Shown here piece by piece: positions 17,776 through 27,149 of a stretch of 64,000 nt of DNA (position 1 is its first letter; each line of letters begins with the position of its first letter). The DNA comes from Aquibacillus kalidii (GTDB taxonomy: Bacteria; Bacillota; Bacilli; Bacillales; Amphibacillaceae). Location of the stretch: the NCBI RefSeq assembly GCF_014280935.1, contig NZ_JACLZI010000056.1:186001-250000 (forward strand), given 5' to 3'. The notes below the pieces were generated by a model. It worked only from the letters and a program-made list of their open reading frames with translations. It had not been told where the DNA came from and ran no database searches. The position numbers and the translations under genes are program-made.

Positions 17776-19891
17776 ATTGTTGTGTTCCTGTTTGATTTTG
17801 TGGTCTTTGCCCCATTTGTGGGAATTCCACACCTAAGTCTTCCAGCTGTTGTTGAGCTTCTTCTTGTGTGATTGTGCCTTCTCTTTGCTGTTGCATGATT
17901 GCTTCTACTTTTTCCCTAGTTTCATCATCGAGGTTGTCAAACATACCTCCTCGCATGCCACCACCATCTTCAGGTCGAGTTAGCGTACCATCACCTTGTG
18001 GTTGGTTACCACCGAATCCTCCACGACCACCTCCAGCTTGCGCTTCTGTTATGCCACTTTCATTTAACCACGTAACAGATTCAGTAATCGTAAATTCTAC
18101 CACTTTTGTTCCGTCTTGATATTCCCCATCTGTATATAACCCATCTACTGCATCACCAGTAGATTTACCTCCTGAATATAGGACATAGGTTTCATCCATT
18201 ATTAAATCAGGAGAACCAACTAAGACTGATTGGAATGTCTTTTCAGGAGCAAATGTTGCGATAGTATTTCCTTCACTATCCTCCACATGAACAATCGTTC
18301 CAGCAGCTTGTGTTTCAGGGAAAGTCATCAAAATAGAATTCTGTGTTGAAGCTTCTGACGCAGCCTGCACCATGCCCGAACTACCTGCTGCTAGTAACAA
18401 GCCACCGCTCATTTCAAACGTTCCACCATAATCTAGCGTTCCATTCATGCTTTCTGTAGGTCCACTGACAAGCACCGTCCCCCCTGTCATTACAAACGAA
18501 CCATTAGAATCTAAGCCATCTCCACTAGCATTGACAACAACATATCCTCCATTAATCGTCAACACGTTATCTTCTGAAGCCTGCATGTCCATTCCAGATC
18601 CATCATTACCTCCACCTACATTAATACCATCGTCGCTAGAAGTAATATCTATTTTTCCTTCTGCAATGGTAATTACTTTACCTTCGATCCCTTCATAGCT
18701 TTTTGTAATGACAATGTTTCCGCCTGACGTTGTAACGGAATTATCAGCATGGACTCCATCATCTCCTGTAGTCACCTTGAATTCTCCGCCTGAAATGCTA
18801 ATGGAATCGTTACTGTGAACGCCATCATCAGAAGCATTGATATCAAAAGTTCCTCCTGTCACATTCAGTGCAGAAACAGCTTTTATTCCTTTCATACTTA
18901 TTTCATCTGTAGCTGTGTCAGCTGATGTAGTTTCATTCATACCCCAACCCATTCTTCCTACATTCGTTTCGATTGTTTCTGGACTACCACCACCTGATAC
19001 AATCGTGTACGTTCCGTTTGTTACCCAAAGTGTTGCTTCAGATTGAACACCATCACTTCCCGAGGTAATGTTAAATGTTCCGTCTTCGAGTACGATGTTT
19101 CCTTTTGAAGCCTTCTCATCGTTTGTTGACTTAATTCCGTCTCCTTCCGCTTCAATGGTAAAAATACCATCTTTAACGGCTACTAGATCACGACCCATTA
19201 ATCCATCATCTGCAGCATTAATTATCAGGTTTCCGCCTGTTACTTTTAATTCATCTTTACTAGCTATACCATTATTATAATTACCATTGACTGTTAGTTT
19301 ACCTGTTCCGTTTATCGTTAAGTCAGCCTTACTGAAAATAGCTGCGTTTGGTTCATCTGTTTCAGAGTCCGGAAAAACGTATTCCTTTCCATCCGTCACA
19401 ACATTTTCTGTTCCTTCTACAAGGGAAATCGTCGTTTTTTCAGCATTGATAACATTTATCGCTGCTGAATCAGATGAAGTTATTTCTACCCCATTCAGTA
19501 CTAGACGGACTGTATTTTTATCTTCTGCATCGACAGCAATTTGTCCATTAAAATTTCCACTAAGTACAAATGTTCCACCAGTTTTAATCGTCAATAAATT
19601 ATCATCTTGAATAACCGGGGCATCTGATTCAAAAGCTGCATTACTTCCATCCAGTTCAATGTAGACAGGAGATTCCGTTTCATAGTCCGTATAATAATCA
19701 TCCTCTACATACGTGACAATCTCACTAATGGACGTACTTGCCTCTTCACTAGAAACCGAGACTGCTTCGACCTTAGATTGTTCTGTTGAATCGCTTGTAC
19801 CAGTATCATTATTACTACAAGCAAACAGAAGGCTTGTACAAATTACTGTTGCTGCAACTTTAAATGTGTTTTTATTTTTTCTTTTCATCAT
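17774..19891 (-). CDS. beta-helix lipoprotein with DUF4353-like carbohydrate-binding domain
   Basis: 705-residue surface lipoprotein with signal peptide and lipobox LLFAC (about 21-25). Most of the chain (about 90-480) consists of repeating short turns such as SGGEFKVTTGDDGVHAD, with many GG and DDG motifs, forming a right-handed beta-helix of the type annotated as carbohydrate-binding DUF4353. The C-terminus is Gly/Gln-rich with RPEDGGGMRGGMFD and a short helical tail. Related proteins often neighbour CotH kinases and polyphosphate polymerases, but neither is here. The ligand is unknown. Ribosome site GAAGGAGAT. Confidence 0.85.
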   Translation of the reverse strand: MMKRKNKNTFKVAATVICTSLLFACSNNDTGTSDSTEQSKVEAVSVSSEEASTSISEIVTYVEDDYYTDYETESPVYIELDGSNAAFESDAPVIQDDNLLTIKTGGTFVLSGNFNGQIAVDAEDKNTVRLVLNGVEITSSDSAAINVINAEKTTISLVEGTENVVTDGKEYVFPDSETDEPNAAIFSKADLTINGTGKLTVNGNYNNGIASKDELKVTGGNLIINAADDGLMGRDLVAVKDGIFTIEAEGDGIKSTNDEKASKGNIVLEDGTFNITSGSDGVQSEATLWVTNGTYTIVSGGGSPETIETNVGRMGWGMNETTSADTATDEISMKGIKAVSALNVTGGTFDINASDDGVHSNDSISISGGEFKVTTGDDGVHADNSVTTSGGNIVITKSYEGIEGKVITIAEGKIDITSSDDGINVGGGNDGSGMDMQASEDNVLTINGGYVVVNASGDGLDSNGSFVMTGGTVLVSGPTESMNGTLDYGGTFEMSGGLLLAAGSSGMVQAASEASTQNSILMTFPETQAAGTIVHVEDSEGNTIATFAPEKTFQSVLVGSPDLIMDETYVLYSGGKSTGDAVDGLYTDGEYQDGTKVVEFTITESVTWLNESGITEAQAGGGRGGFGGNQPQGDGTLTRPEDGGGMRGGMFDNLDDETREKVEAIMQQQREGTITQEEAQQQLEDLGVEFPQMGQRPQNQTGTQQ

Positions 19892-19970
19892 CTATATCTC
19901 CTTCTATTGTTAATTGTTTTTACTATGTAATCATTATTAAACATCAACCTTAACAAAACCTTAAATCTAA

Positions 19971-20001
19971 AGAGTCAATACTCTTGTTTGAGCATTGACT
20001 C
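19971..20001 (-). terminator. terminator downstream of the tRNA pair
   Basis: On the minus strand GAGTCAATGCTC and GAGTATTGACTC form a stem of about 12 bp followed by TTTAG, placed after tRNA-Cys. Confidence 0.6.
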
Positions 20002-20048
20002 GGTTAGCTATCGTTTCATGTTATGTGGTATCTGGCTATTATTAGAAA

Positions 20049-20120
<72 letters not shown>

Positions 20121-20139
20121 ATATCATTTATCTTATTAA

Positions 20140-20225
20140 TGGTGGAGGGAGAAGGATTTGAACCTTCGAACCCAAACGGGAACGGATTTACAGTCCGCTG
20201 CGTTTGACCACTTCGCTATCCCTCC
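20140..20225 (-). tRNA. tRNA-Tyr (anticodon GTA)
   Basis: Acceptor GGAGGGA/TCCCTCC, anticodon loop CTGTAAA, long variable arm typical of tRNA-Tyr, T loop TTCAAAT, and an encoded CCA end at 20142-20140. It lies 19 nt before tRNA-Cys on the same strand, so the two are probably co-transcribed. Confidence 0.97.
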
Positions 20226-20290
20226 AAATTTTTTCTGTTACATTACTACCTTATGTAGGAAGGGACTAAAATGTGAATGGTTTTTATAAA

Positions 20291-20325
20291 AAAGAGCCTA
20301 TTCATTTGAATAGACTCCTTTTTGT
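20291..20325 (-). terminator. terminator of the 97-residue gene
   Basis: AAAAAGAGCCTATTC and GAATAGACTCCTTTTT pair with one mismatch around ATTT; the T tract on the minus strand follows the stop at 20332. Confidence 0.75.
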
Positions 20326-20331
20326 AGTTAA

Positions 20332-20625
20332 TTATGGCTGAACACTGTCCTGCTGAATATTCAAATTAGTGAGTGCTCTTTCCATTTCGTGCTGTGTTTG
20401 TTCTACGCGCAATTGTGCTTCTGTTAGTGGCTCTGTAGACGTGCCGCTGCCATTTATCGCACGACCACGTGCATGTTGGATTTTATCTTGTACCTCACGC
20501 AATTGCTGTTGAACCTGTTTAATCTCCTCAATATCCGCGTTATTTTTCGCATGACGAGCGGTTTCTTCTAATTTATGTGAAATCTCATATAGCTCCTTGA
20601 TCTCGTGGTCATTCTGAATAGGCAT
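20332..20625 (-). CDS. hypothetical coiled-coil protein
   Basis: 97 residues, soluble and almost fully helical. Heptad-like stretches (about 8-53 and 68-90) are broken by a Gly/Ser/Thr linker GSGTSTEP. GGGAGGA ribosome site, own terminator. Family not recognised; the small size and charge recall sporulation-associated small proteins, but nothing proves it. Confidence 0.75.
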   Translation of the reverse strand: MPIQNDHEIKELYEISHKLEETARHAKNNADIEEIKQVQQQLREVQDKIQHARGRAINGSGTSTEPLTEAQLRVEQTQHEMERALTNLNIQQDSVQP

Positions 20626-21023
20626 TTAGATTCCTCCCTAAAATTTCTCTATAATAGAATTTGCATTATTACTTGTATCTACTCTTTACTTGTTGATTAA
20701 ATTGTTGGTAATTATTTTGAATATGGTTAGGAGGATATGTTTGGAATTAAAAAGGATATCTCGTAGTAGCGCAGTAGAGGTGTGATATATTTTCGGGAGG
20801 ATAAATGCAATACGGAAATTGGTGGGATATATCAAAAAAGTGGGCAGATACATGTTGGGATGCCCACTTTTTAGCAGTAATCGGGACAAGGGACCTGTCC
20901 CTCCGTCCCACTCGTTCCAACAAAATGTGGGAACTTTTCTCCTATCATAATCGTAGTTTAACTTAGGTAAAGGAAAGCGTCTTATTAATAAGTAACTTTT
21001 TTGTAAGAGGGTGGGATTAATAA
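20626..21023. other. intergenic region with GGATAT words, a terminator and a 27-bp repeat copy
   Basis: GGATAT occurs at 20733 and 20754 (21 nt apart), with looser copies at 20799 and 20826. AAAAAGTGGGCA (20836-20847) and TGCCCACTTTTT (20862-20873) form a strong terminator hairpin. A 27-bp palindromic repeat follows at 20883. Confidence 0.6.
20883..20909. repeat. 27-bp GGGAC...GTCCC palindromic repeat, copy 1
   Basis: Begins GGGACAAGGGACCTGTCCC and ends GTCCC. Same length and arms as the copies at 21630, 26631, 29949, 41947 and 41992. Confidence 0.85.
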
Positions 21024-21218
21024 ATGGGGAAATGGCGCGAAAAGAGGAAAGCAAGAAAGCAAAGAAGAAAGAATCACCATGAAGGGTATTCTCTTTTAGA
21101 CGGAATTTTAGACATACTATTTTGGATACCAGAAATCCTATTGGTACCTTTTCGAATCTTGTATTGGCTGTTTAGAGGGATAGGGAAATGGATTGAAAAC
21201 ATCTTTGATATTGTTTGA
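21024..21218 (+). CDS. small basic membrane-associated protein
   Basis: 64 residues. The N-terminus is very basic (KWREKRKARKQRRKNHH), followed by one hydrophobic or amphipathic helix (about 25-50). A GAGGGTGGG stretch precedes the ATG. Family not recognised; it is followed closely by another small membrane protein and probably shares its transcript. Confidence 0.6.
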   Translation: MGKWREKRKARKQRRKNHHEGYSLLDGILDILFWIPEILLVPFRILYWLFRGIGKWIENIFDIV

Positions 21219-21262
21219 GCAGCATGGAACATTTTGTAATTATTATGGGGAGGATAATTAAT

Positions 21263-21448
21263 ATGAATACAAAAGAAAAAGGGTTGTTTATTGGGATAGG
21301 TGTGCTTGTTGGAATCGGAATTGGGGTTATGGCATTTAAAAATTTTAAAATTGTTAATGTTGGTAATATCAACGAGTTAACCATCGTCCATAAAAATGAT
21401 GGCGATGTACATAGGGCTAACACCAAAGCTGAAGAGGCAAGTCTTTAG
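21263..21448 (+). CDS. small single-pass membrane protein
   Basis: 61 residues: one Gly-rich membrane helix (about 6-25, GIGVLVGIGIGVMAF) and a polar tail. Start ATG 21263 is 9 nt after GGGGAGG. Family not recognised. Confidence 0.65.
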   Translation: MNTKEKGLFIGIGVLVGIGIGVMAFKNFKIVNVGNINELTIVHKNDGDVHRANTKAEEASL

Positions 21449-21473
21449 TACTGTCCTGGTTATATTGCATGGT

Positions 21474-21607
21474 GGCACATATTTGGTCAATTGTGGCACA
21501 TACTTTGTTGTTTGTGGCACATAACCTGTAGATTTTGGCACATATAAGATGATTTTCGGCACATAAAACCTGTGTTCTGGCACATAACCTGCAGAAAATG
21601 CACCTAC
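21474..21607. repeat. 21-nt-period array with GGCACATA core
   Basis: GGCACATA starts at 21474, 21495, 21516, 21537, 21558 and 21579, exactly 21 nt apart, and a degraded seventh unit (GCACCTA) lies at 21600. The 13-nt spacers differ but end T-rich. No flanking cas genes; repeat and spacer are too short for CRISPR. Confidence 0.9.
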
Positions 21608-21629
21608 TCTATTAGCAGAACACGATAAT

Positions 21630-21656
21630 GGGACGAGGGACCTGACCCTCTGTCCC
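21630..21656. repeat. 27-bp palindromic repeat, copy 2
   Basis: GGGACGAGGGACCTGACCC ... GTCCC, ending just short of the stop codon of the ABC permease at 21658. It may also act as that operon's terminator, though the T tract is weak. Confidence 0.85.
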
Positions 21657-21657
21657 G

Positions 21658-22815
21658 TTATTCGAATCTGATTCTTGTCATGCCTACAACTAGGAAGACT
21701 GCCGTAAAGGCTAATAGTATCCCGACTGGCACGATCACGTCTATTAATGTGCCACCTCTTACCGCTAATTCAGCAAACCCTTCTAATCCCCAGTATTGCG
21801 GGACAAACTTCGCAATCTGTTTCATAATATCTGGAACAACTTCTAGCGGCCAATATACACCGCCTAACATACATGTGGAGACAATAATTAGATTTCCAAA
21901 TACAGCTTGTTGATCTGTCGTTTTAACTAACCCTGCAACAAATAATCCCAGTCCAATCGTACATAGAAGGATACTGGAGACGAGAATGATGTTTGCTAGT
22001 AAATCCCCCCAATACACACCGAATGCAAATCGAGAAATAAGCATTAAAATACCAAATTGGATCCAGCCAATTAGAAAAAAGGAAAGCAGGTAGCCTAGCA
22101 ATAATTCCATCCTCGAGGTTGGTGTAGACATTAAACGGTACCATACACCAGTTTGTCTAGCTTCTAAAATGACACCCGTAGACAGTAGCATTGTAATCAT
22201 GACGAACATAATTGTAAAACCAGCAGAGCGAGCGGTTATGTTGTCCATCGATTCTAGCTCCTTGCTTTTCGTTACATCCACCGTTTCAATAGCTGATTCG
22301 GACGATGCTAGCTTACTTATGATATCCTCCTGAACAACTTGCCGATCGTTTCCCGTCCTTTCACTATAAGTACTTGAAGCTGTAGTTCCAACCATTAGCT
22401 TAAGCATACTTTCATTAATCAATTCTTCAATCATGGATGCTCCAGTAAAGGATGGGGAATGAACAAAAGTAATTCCAGGTGTTTCATTTGCCATTAATTT
22501 CTCCTCTAATCCAGCTTCAATCCGAATATAGCCTGTAACCTTTTGATCTTTAAACAGTTCCATTGCTTGTGCTGAATTTTCCATACTGACTTTCATGATA
22601 TTTTGATTTTTTAACTCTCCAATTAGTGCATCTGACAAGTTGGTATGATCATTGTCTACGACTATTATGTTTGGTCTAGCCTCCGATCCACCCGTAAACA
22701 ATCCACCAAATAGGAAGGTGAACAATACAGGCATACCAAACATCAGTAAATAAGACTGTGGTTTCTGAAAAATTCTTTTTAATTCAAATAAAGCCACTGC
22801 TATAGCTCTTCTCAT
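21658..22815 (-). CDS. lnrN: ABC-2 exporter permease, LnrN-like
   Basis: 385 residues, the same length as I recall for B. subtilis LnrN. One N-terminal helix, a large extracytoplasmic domain (about 45-220), then five helices; the motif ILEARQTGVWYRLMSTPTSR lies between them. Last gene of a three-gene operon for an exporter related to the linearmycin-resistance system. The substrate is inferred by analogy only. No lnrJK two-component genes are adjacent. Confidence 0.85.
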   Translation of the reverse strand: MRRAIAVALFELKRIFQKPQSYLLMFGMPVLFTFLFGGLFTGGSEARPNIIVVDNDHTNLSDALIGELKNQNIMKVSMENSAQAMELFKDQKVTGYIRIEAGLEEKLMANETPGITFVHSPSFTGASMIEELINESMLKLMVGTTASSTYSERTGNDRQVVQEDIISKLASSESAIETVDVTKSKELESMDNITARSAGFTIMFVMITMLLSTGVILEARQTGVWYRLMSTPTSRMELLLGYLLSFFLIGWIQFGILMLISRFAFGVYWGDLLANIILVSSILLCTIGLGLFVAGLVKTTDQQAVFGNLIIVSTCMLGGVYWPLEVVPDIMKQIAKFVPQYWGLEGFAELAVRGGTLIDVIVPVGILLAFTAVFLVVGMTRIRFE

Positions 22816-22828
22816 TGCTTCCCCTCCT

Positions 22829-24043
22829 TTATTTAATCCTTAGTCTTAACGAACCAATAAACAGAGCACCCAAACCAATTAAACTAAGAACCAATAGTGG
22901 TAATGATAAAGCGCTCCATGTAGTTCCACTCATTATTTCTGTTAGACTTTCCAATGCCCACTTATTTGGTGCAATGTTAGCAATTCGTTGAAGACTTTCC
23001 GGGAATACAGCAAGTGGCACCATCGAACCTCCAAGTGCAGCAAGGATTTGCACGCCAATCCCTCCAACAGAATCTGTTGTTTTCTCATCATCGATGAACC
23101 CAGCTATAATCATTGCTAATCCAGAGACGGCTATGGAGTACGCAAAACCAACAGCGACTGTTTGTAGTAGATTACTCCCCCAACTAACATCAAATAGATA
23201 GTGGGTCGCTATCATGAAGACTAAAAATTGAAGAAAGGAGAAATAAAATGTTCCTAAAAATTTACCGATTATGATGGTAGAACGTCTGATAGGACTGCTC
23301 ATTAGGCGAGCTAACGTTTCTGTTTTACGTTCCTGGATAATGGATGTAGCACCAACTGTTGTATTAAATAGTAAAAACATGACTCCCATTGCTGCTGCAT
23401 AATATTGCATACCGGATATCGGTTCCTCTCCATCCTGTTCAGTTTCAACAAAATTAACATCAGAGGCAACCACTTCTGACAGCTGATTCGCTAAATCCGT
23501 CGTTATAGAAGGAAGGTCACTAACTAGAGCTGAGACAGGCACTTCTGTTGCTAATTCTTGTGCCACTACTGTTGTCGCAAAATACACAGAACTAACCCGA
23601 TCCACAAAGGATGTAACGACTGATTCAATAATCGAAGACTGTAACTCTTTTTCAGGATCAGTAAAGATTGTAACATTCTTTACCTCCCCTTTCGTCAATC
23701 CTTCTCCCCATTCAGATGGAATTAACATGCCTACGTCTATCTGTTGTCGTTCAACTGCATCCCGTAAGCTAGCTTCATCTGCATACTTTTTCAAGGTTAT
23801 ATACGCTTTCATATCTTTTCCCTGTAAGACTTGATCTAGGAATTCCTCTGTTAAGTTATCATCGGAGCTGTTCCAAACACCTAAGGTTGTACTCGGAAGC
23901 GATCCACTTTCCCCAAACATCCCACTAAGTGCTGAACCCAGGATTGCCGTTAAAATAATTGGCATTAGTAGCATCATGATAAAACCTTTTCGATCGCGTA
24001 AACGAATGTTTAGATCCTTGAAGGCTATCGTAAGAAATCTCAT
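22829..24043 (-). CDS. lnrM: ABC-2 exporter permease, LnrM-like
   Basis: 404 residues with the same architecture as its neighbour: N-terminal helix, extracytoplasmic domain (about 40-215), then membrane helices with QERKTETLARLMSSPIRRS. It lies 13 nt from the ATPase gene and 13 nt from the second permease. A heterodimer of the two permeases is expected. Confidence 0.85.
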   Translation of the reverse strand: MRFLTIAFKDLNIRLRDRKGFIMMLLMPIILTAILGSALSGMFGESGSLPSTTLGVWNSSDDNLTEEFLDQVLQGKDMKAYITLKKYADEASLRDAVERQQIDVGMLIPSEWGEGLTKGEVKNVTIFTDPEKELQSSIIESVVTSFVDRVSSVYFATTVVAQELATEVPVSALVSDLPSITTDLANQLSEVVASDVNFVETEQDGEEPISGMQYYAAAMGVMFLLFNTTVGATSIIQERKTETLARLMSSPIRRSTIIIGKFLGTFYFSFLQFLVFMIATHYLFDVSWGSNLLQTVAVGFAYSIAVSGLAMIIAGFIDDEKTTDSVGGIGVQILAALGGSMVPLAVFPESLQRIANIAPNKWALESLTEIMSGTTWSALSLPLLVLSLIGLGALFIGSLRLRIK

Positions 24044-24056
24044 GTCACTCGTCCCC

Positions 24057-24992
24057 CTAATCCCTTAGTGAGCGTCCAGTTAATTGTAAAAACAATGTTT
24101 CTAAGTTAGGCTCCTTGATATCGACGGAGACAATTTTCATCCCCTGATGAACTGCAGTAGATACTATTTCGCCCAACCTATCATGAGGATTTTTTACAAA
24201 GACCTCTAGTTGGTTCGTTTCATCCGTATGTAAAATTTGACTAACATTTTCAAGCTGCTTAATTGCATCTATTGCTTCGTCCGATTTATTTTCCACTATT
24301 AATTGGATAACGGAGCCACCAGCAAGTCGATTACATAACTCGGCTTGTGAACCTAGAGCAATCACTTCTCCATCGTCAATAATCCCAACCCGATTACATA
24401 AATATTCTACTTCCTCCATGTAATGGCTCGTGTATATAATCGTCATGCCCTTTTCATTCAACCTTTTTACGGTTTCCAGTATATGATTTCTCGATTGTGG
24501 ATCAATCCCAACTGTTGGTTCATCCATAATCAATAGTTCAGGTTCGTGCATTAATGCTGCACCAATATTGATTCTTCTTTTCATGCCACCGGAGAACGTT
24601 TCAATTCGATCTTTTGCTCGATCCTTCAATCCGACAAACTCAAGTACCTCTTCTGCACGCTTCTTTGCCACCGAACCAGTTAGTCCATACATCTTCCCCC
24701 AAAAAAGGAGATTATCCTTCGCTGACATCGTTGGATAAAGGGCTATTTCTTGTGGGACAACCCCTATCTTTTGCTTAATTAGCATCGGGGATTTTTTTAC
24801 AGAATGATTACTAACTAACACTTCCCCATGATCATAAGGAATCAAGCCACAAATCATCGAGATCGTAGTGGACTTGCCCGCACCATTTGGACCAAGCAAA
24901 CCAAAGGACTCGCCTTTTTCAATTGTAAAAGAGACGTTCTTCACAACAGCCTTTTTGCCATAGCTTTTCTTTAAATCCTTCACCTCTAGCAT
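24057..24992 (-). CDS. lnrL: ABC exporter ATP-binding protein, LnrL-like
   Basis: 311 residues, as in B. subtilis LnrL. Walker A GPNGAGKSTT near 38, signature FSGGMKRR, Walker B LLIMDEPTVGID, switch TSHYMEE. AAAGGAG precedes the ATG. First gene of the operon. LnrL-type systems export membrane-active polyketides such as linearmycin; other lipophilic substrates are equally possible here. Confidence 0.88.
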   Translation of the reverse strand: MLEVKDLKKSYGKKAVVKNVSFTIEKGESFGLLGPNGAGKSTTISMICGLIPYDHGEVLVSNHSVKKSPMLIKQKIGVVPQEIALYPTMSAKDNLLFWGKMYGLTGSVAKKRAEEVLEFVGLKDRAKDRIETFSGGMKRRINIGAALMHEPELLIMDEPTVGIDPQSRNHILETVKRLNEKGMTIIYTSHYMEEVEYLCNRVGIIDDGEVIALGSQAELCNRLAGGSVIQLIVENKSDEAIDAIKQLENVSQILHTDETNQLEVFVKNPHDRLGEIVSTAVHQGMKIVSVDIKEPNLETLFLQLTGRSLRD

Positions 24993-25384
24993 TTTTTCAC
25001 TCCTTTAAAACTCATTGGTAAGTTTATTATACCGCTTAAATTAGTCATTCCTATCTATCTACAGGTAGAAATTAAAAAATAATATACATTGAAAACAGCT
25101 ATATTCCATAAGCGTCATATGCCAAAAGTAATGGTTAAAAAAAGGAGAAGGAAGCAATCTGAGTGAGAGGTTATCGAGTTAATCATGGGTAAGGTTCTTT
25201 AAGCGTTTAAATACTAAAAAAGAGCCACTGCACATATGCAGTAACTCTTTCAACACATGCTATTATTTTATTAGGCTAAGTTCCATTTATTGTGTTACAG
25301 AACTTTTATTTAATCCTATTAACTTTCAACTTGCATATCCTCTCTACAAAGCATATAGCTTTAAGTGTTGAACCAATCTTATTC
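24993..25384. promoter_or_regulatory. gap with lnr promoter -10 and a minus-strand terminator
   Basis: TATAAT on the minus strand (25031-25026) lies about 35 nt before lnrL, without a clear -35. AAAGAG..ACTGCA and TGCAGT..CTCTTT (about 25219-25250) form a hairpin with T6 on the minus strand, a probable terminator for the gene ending at 25385. Nothing else seen. Confidence 0.5.
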
Positions 25385-26425
25385 TTACTTTTTATTTATT
25401 ATACGATCAGCAATATATGCTGCATCTTCTCCTACTCCTAAAAGTAAGGCAGAACCACGTTTATGCTGCCACGGTAACCCTACAAAATAGAGTCCTTCGA
25501 CAGTCGTCGTTCCTCTTTCATGAATCAGGTTGTTTTCTGTGTCAAAAATTTCACCAATGAGAATCCATGGAAAATATAAGTGGAACCCTGTTGCCCAAAT
25601 TACATTCTTAACTTCTAGTTTATCCTGATTATAGAAGGTAAAAGAATGCCTCTCGCAATTAATCGTTCTTGGATGGACAACAATCTTTTTCCTTCGTATT
25701 AGTTTCTTTAATTTGAAGCCAAAAATAGGGTCGCCACCTGAACGAAGCCTTTTCCCAAGCCATGAATCGCTAGTAGCTTTTAATATTCCTAGCTTCTGAA
25801 ACCACCAAAAAATACTTTTTCCTCCTATCACCAATGGAAGGTACCTTAATTTATAACTTACAGACAGATGAACCTCCCTTGTCGCTGCTAGTTCTACTGC
25901 GATTTGAGCACCTGAATTACCACCGCCTACAACGAGTACATTTCCAGGTTGGAGTTGATCCACATTTCGATATTGAGAGGAGTGCATTTGACGAATTTCC
26001 GCGGATAGATTCTTTGCATTAGAAGGTATAGTTGGTTCTTGAAAAGGACCAGTGGCTACGATAACTTGTTTCGCTGTTAAAAGTCCCTTACTAGTTTGTA
26101 TCGTAAAATACTCACCATGTTTCGCTAATTCTTCTACATTGGTTTCCAGTTGAATTGGCAATTGAAATGATAGGGCATAGTCTGCTAGATAGTTCGCTAT
26201 TTCATCCTTAGTTGGAAAACCGTGTTTTTCCCCTTGCAACGCTAATCCTGGTAAACTACTAAATTCTCTAGAAGTAAATAATGATAGAGAATCGTATCGT
26301 TCTCGCCACGTATTTCCGATTTCCTTTTCACGTCCAATTATTAAAAAATTTACTCCACGTTTATGGAGCTGATATCCCACCGCTAATCCAGCTTGTCCTA
26401 CTCCAATTACTAGTACATCCAACAT
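25385..26425 (-). CDS. FAD/NAD(P)-dependent monooxygenase (CzcO-like)
   Basis: 346-residue flavoprotein. The N-terminal FAD motif is GVGQAGLAVG (about 7-16); EIGNTWRERYDSL follows as in flavin monooxygenases. The second dinucleotide motif VVGGGNSGAQ lies near 165, and ATG (VIWATGF) near 285. Oxidises a substrate heteroatom or ketone with NADPH; the substrate is unknown. The ribosome site is weak (AAGGGCG). Confidence 0.85.
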   Translation of the reverse strand: MLDVLVIGVGQAGLAVGYQLHKRGVNFLIIGREKEIGNTWRERYDSLSLFTSREFSSLPGLALQGEKHGFPTKDEIANYLADYALSFQLPIQLETNVEELAKHGEYFTIQTSKGLLTAKQVIVATGPFQEPTIPSNAKNLSAEIRQMHSSQYRNVDQLQPGNVLVVGGGNSGAQIAVELAATREVHLSVSYKLRYLPLVIGGKSIFWWFQKLGILKATSDSWLGKRLRSGGDPIFGFKLKKLIRRKKIVVHPRTINCERHSFTFYNQDKLEVKNVIWATGFHLYFPWILIGEIFDTENNLIHERGTTTVEGLYFVGLPWQHKRGSALLLGVGEDAAYIADRIINKK

Positions 26426-26562
26426 TTTCTACACGCCCTTGCTATACCATTTTATACGAATAATACTTAATAGATTATATGCTTTATCTTTTTATATTCC
26501 ATCGAGCTTGGGACGGATTTTACTACTAGATTATGCCCCAACAATGGTTTATAAATAAAAAA

Positions 26563-26609
26563 TAAGGTTAGAGCTTGAAGTGACATTTGCACTGTATGCT
26601 CTAACCTTA
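26563..26609 (-). terminator. terminator of the small membrane gene
   Basis: TAAGGTTAGAGC (26563-26574) pairs with GCTCTAACCTTA (26598-26609), and T6 follows on the minus strand. Confidence 0.75.
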
Positions 26610-26611
26610 CA

Positions 26612-26839
26612 CTAATTCCTTTTCCCGGTTGGGACACTGGACCTGTCCCTATGTCCCTTTGTTTCTGATAGAACTTTATCTAACTTTTCTTCCACTATTT
26701 TTAATCTATTATTTCTTTTACGGAAACTGATAACTAGAACAATTATTGTGGCCGGTATTGCTAATAAAAGAGCAAGCGATATGATAAGAAAAATGAAATC
26801 TCCAGTTCTTACTCCTACTATTGATGCCAATACAAACAA
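26612..26839 (-). CDS. small membrane protein whose C-terminus is encoded by a dispersed repeat
   Basis: 75 residues: a hydrophobic stretch (about 15-40, one or two helices) and a charged tail. TTG 26839 lies 7 nt after AGGAGG. The last residues (HRDRSSVPTG) are read from the 27-bp repeat at 26631-26657, so the ORF has been extended or replaced at its end by the repeat. Family not recognised. Confidence 0.6.
   Translation of the reverse strand: MFVLASIVGVRTGDFIFLIISLALLLAIPATIIVLVISFRKRNNRLKIVEEKLDKVLSETKGHRDRSSVPTGKRN
26631..26657. repeat. 27-bp palindromic repeat, copy 3, inside an ORF
   Basis: GGGACACTGGACCTGTCCC ... GTCCC lies in the 3' end of the small membrane gene, in a frame that stays open. 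Confidence 0.85.
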
Positions 26840-27149
26840 AGTAATTCCTCCTTTGATAAGCTATTAGAATTTCATTTTACATTTACTATAGTATTTCCTT
26901 TTATTAACCATCGATCACTTTTAAATACGTATTAAATTCAAACCAGTAGACGATTTGAATCGTAAAACAGTTCCCTATTACAATTAGACATCGCAGCATT
27001 TTTCATATCACTAACCAAATATTAACATAAATATCCAGAAAAATATTAGTTAAATTTTGTGAATTAAACAAATTAAGCAGCCCAACTATTAGCTGGGCTG
27101 CTTTATATAAAAAAATAGATTTTGTATAACTAGTTTCCTAAATACAGCA
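26840..27149. terminator. gap with terminator of the aldehyde dehydrogenase gene
   Basis: AAGCAGCCCA and TGGGCTGCTT (27075-27084, 27094-27103) form a 10-bp stem. No gene is visible in the rest of the gap. Confidence 0.65.

Noticed and set aside
18447-19610. Plus-strand ORFs across the beta-helix lipoprotein gene
   Set aside because: Shadows of the repetitive minus-strand gene; no ribosome sites, low-complexity Ser/Pro/Thr translation.
20686-21054. 122-residue minus-strand ORF
   Set aside because: Runs through a terminator hairpin and a 27-bp repeat and overlaps the start of a plus-strand gene; no ribosome site.
21474-21607. CRISPR array
   Set aside because: Core is 8 nt and spacer 13 nt, far below CRISPR sizes, and no cas genes are present.
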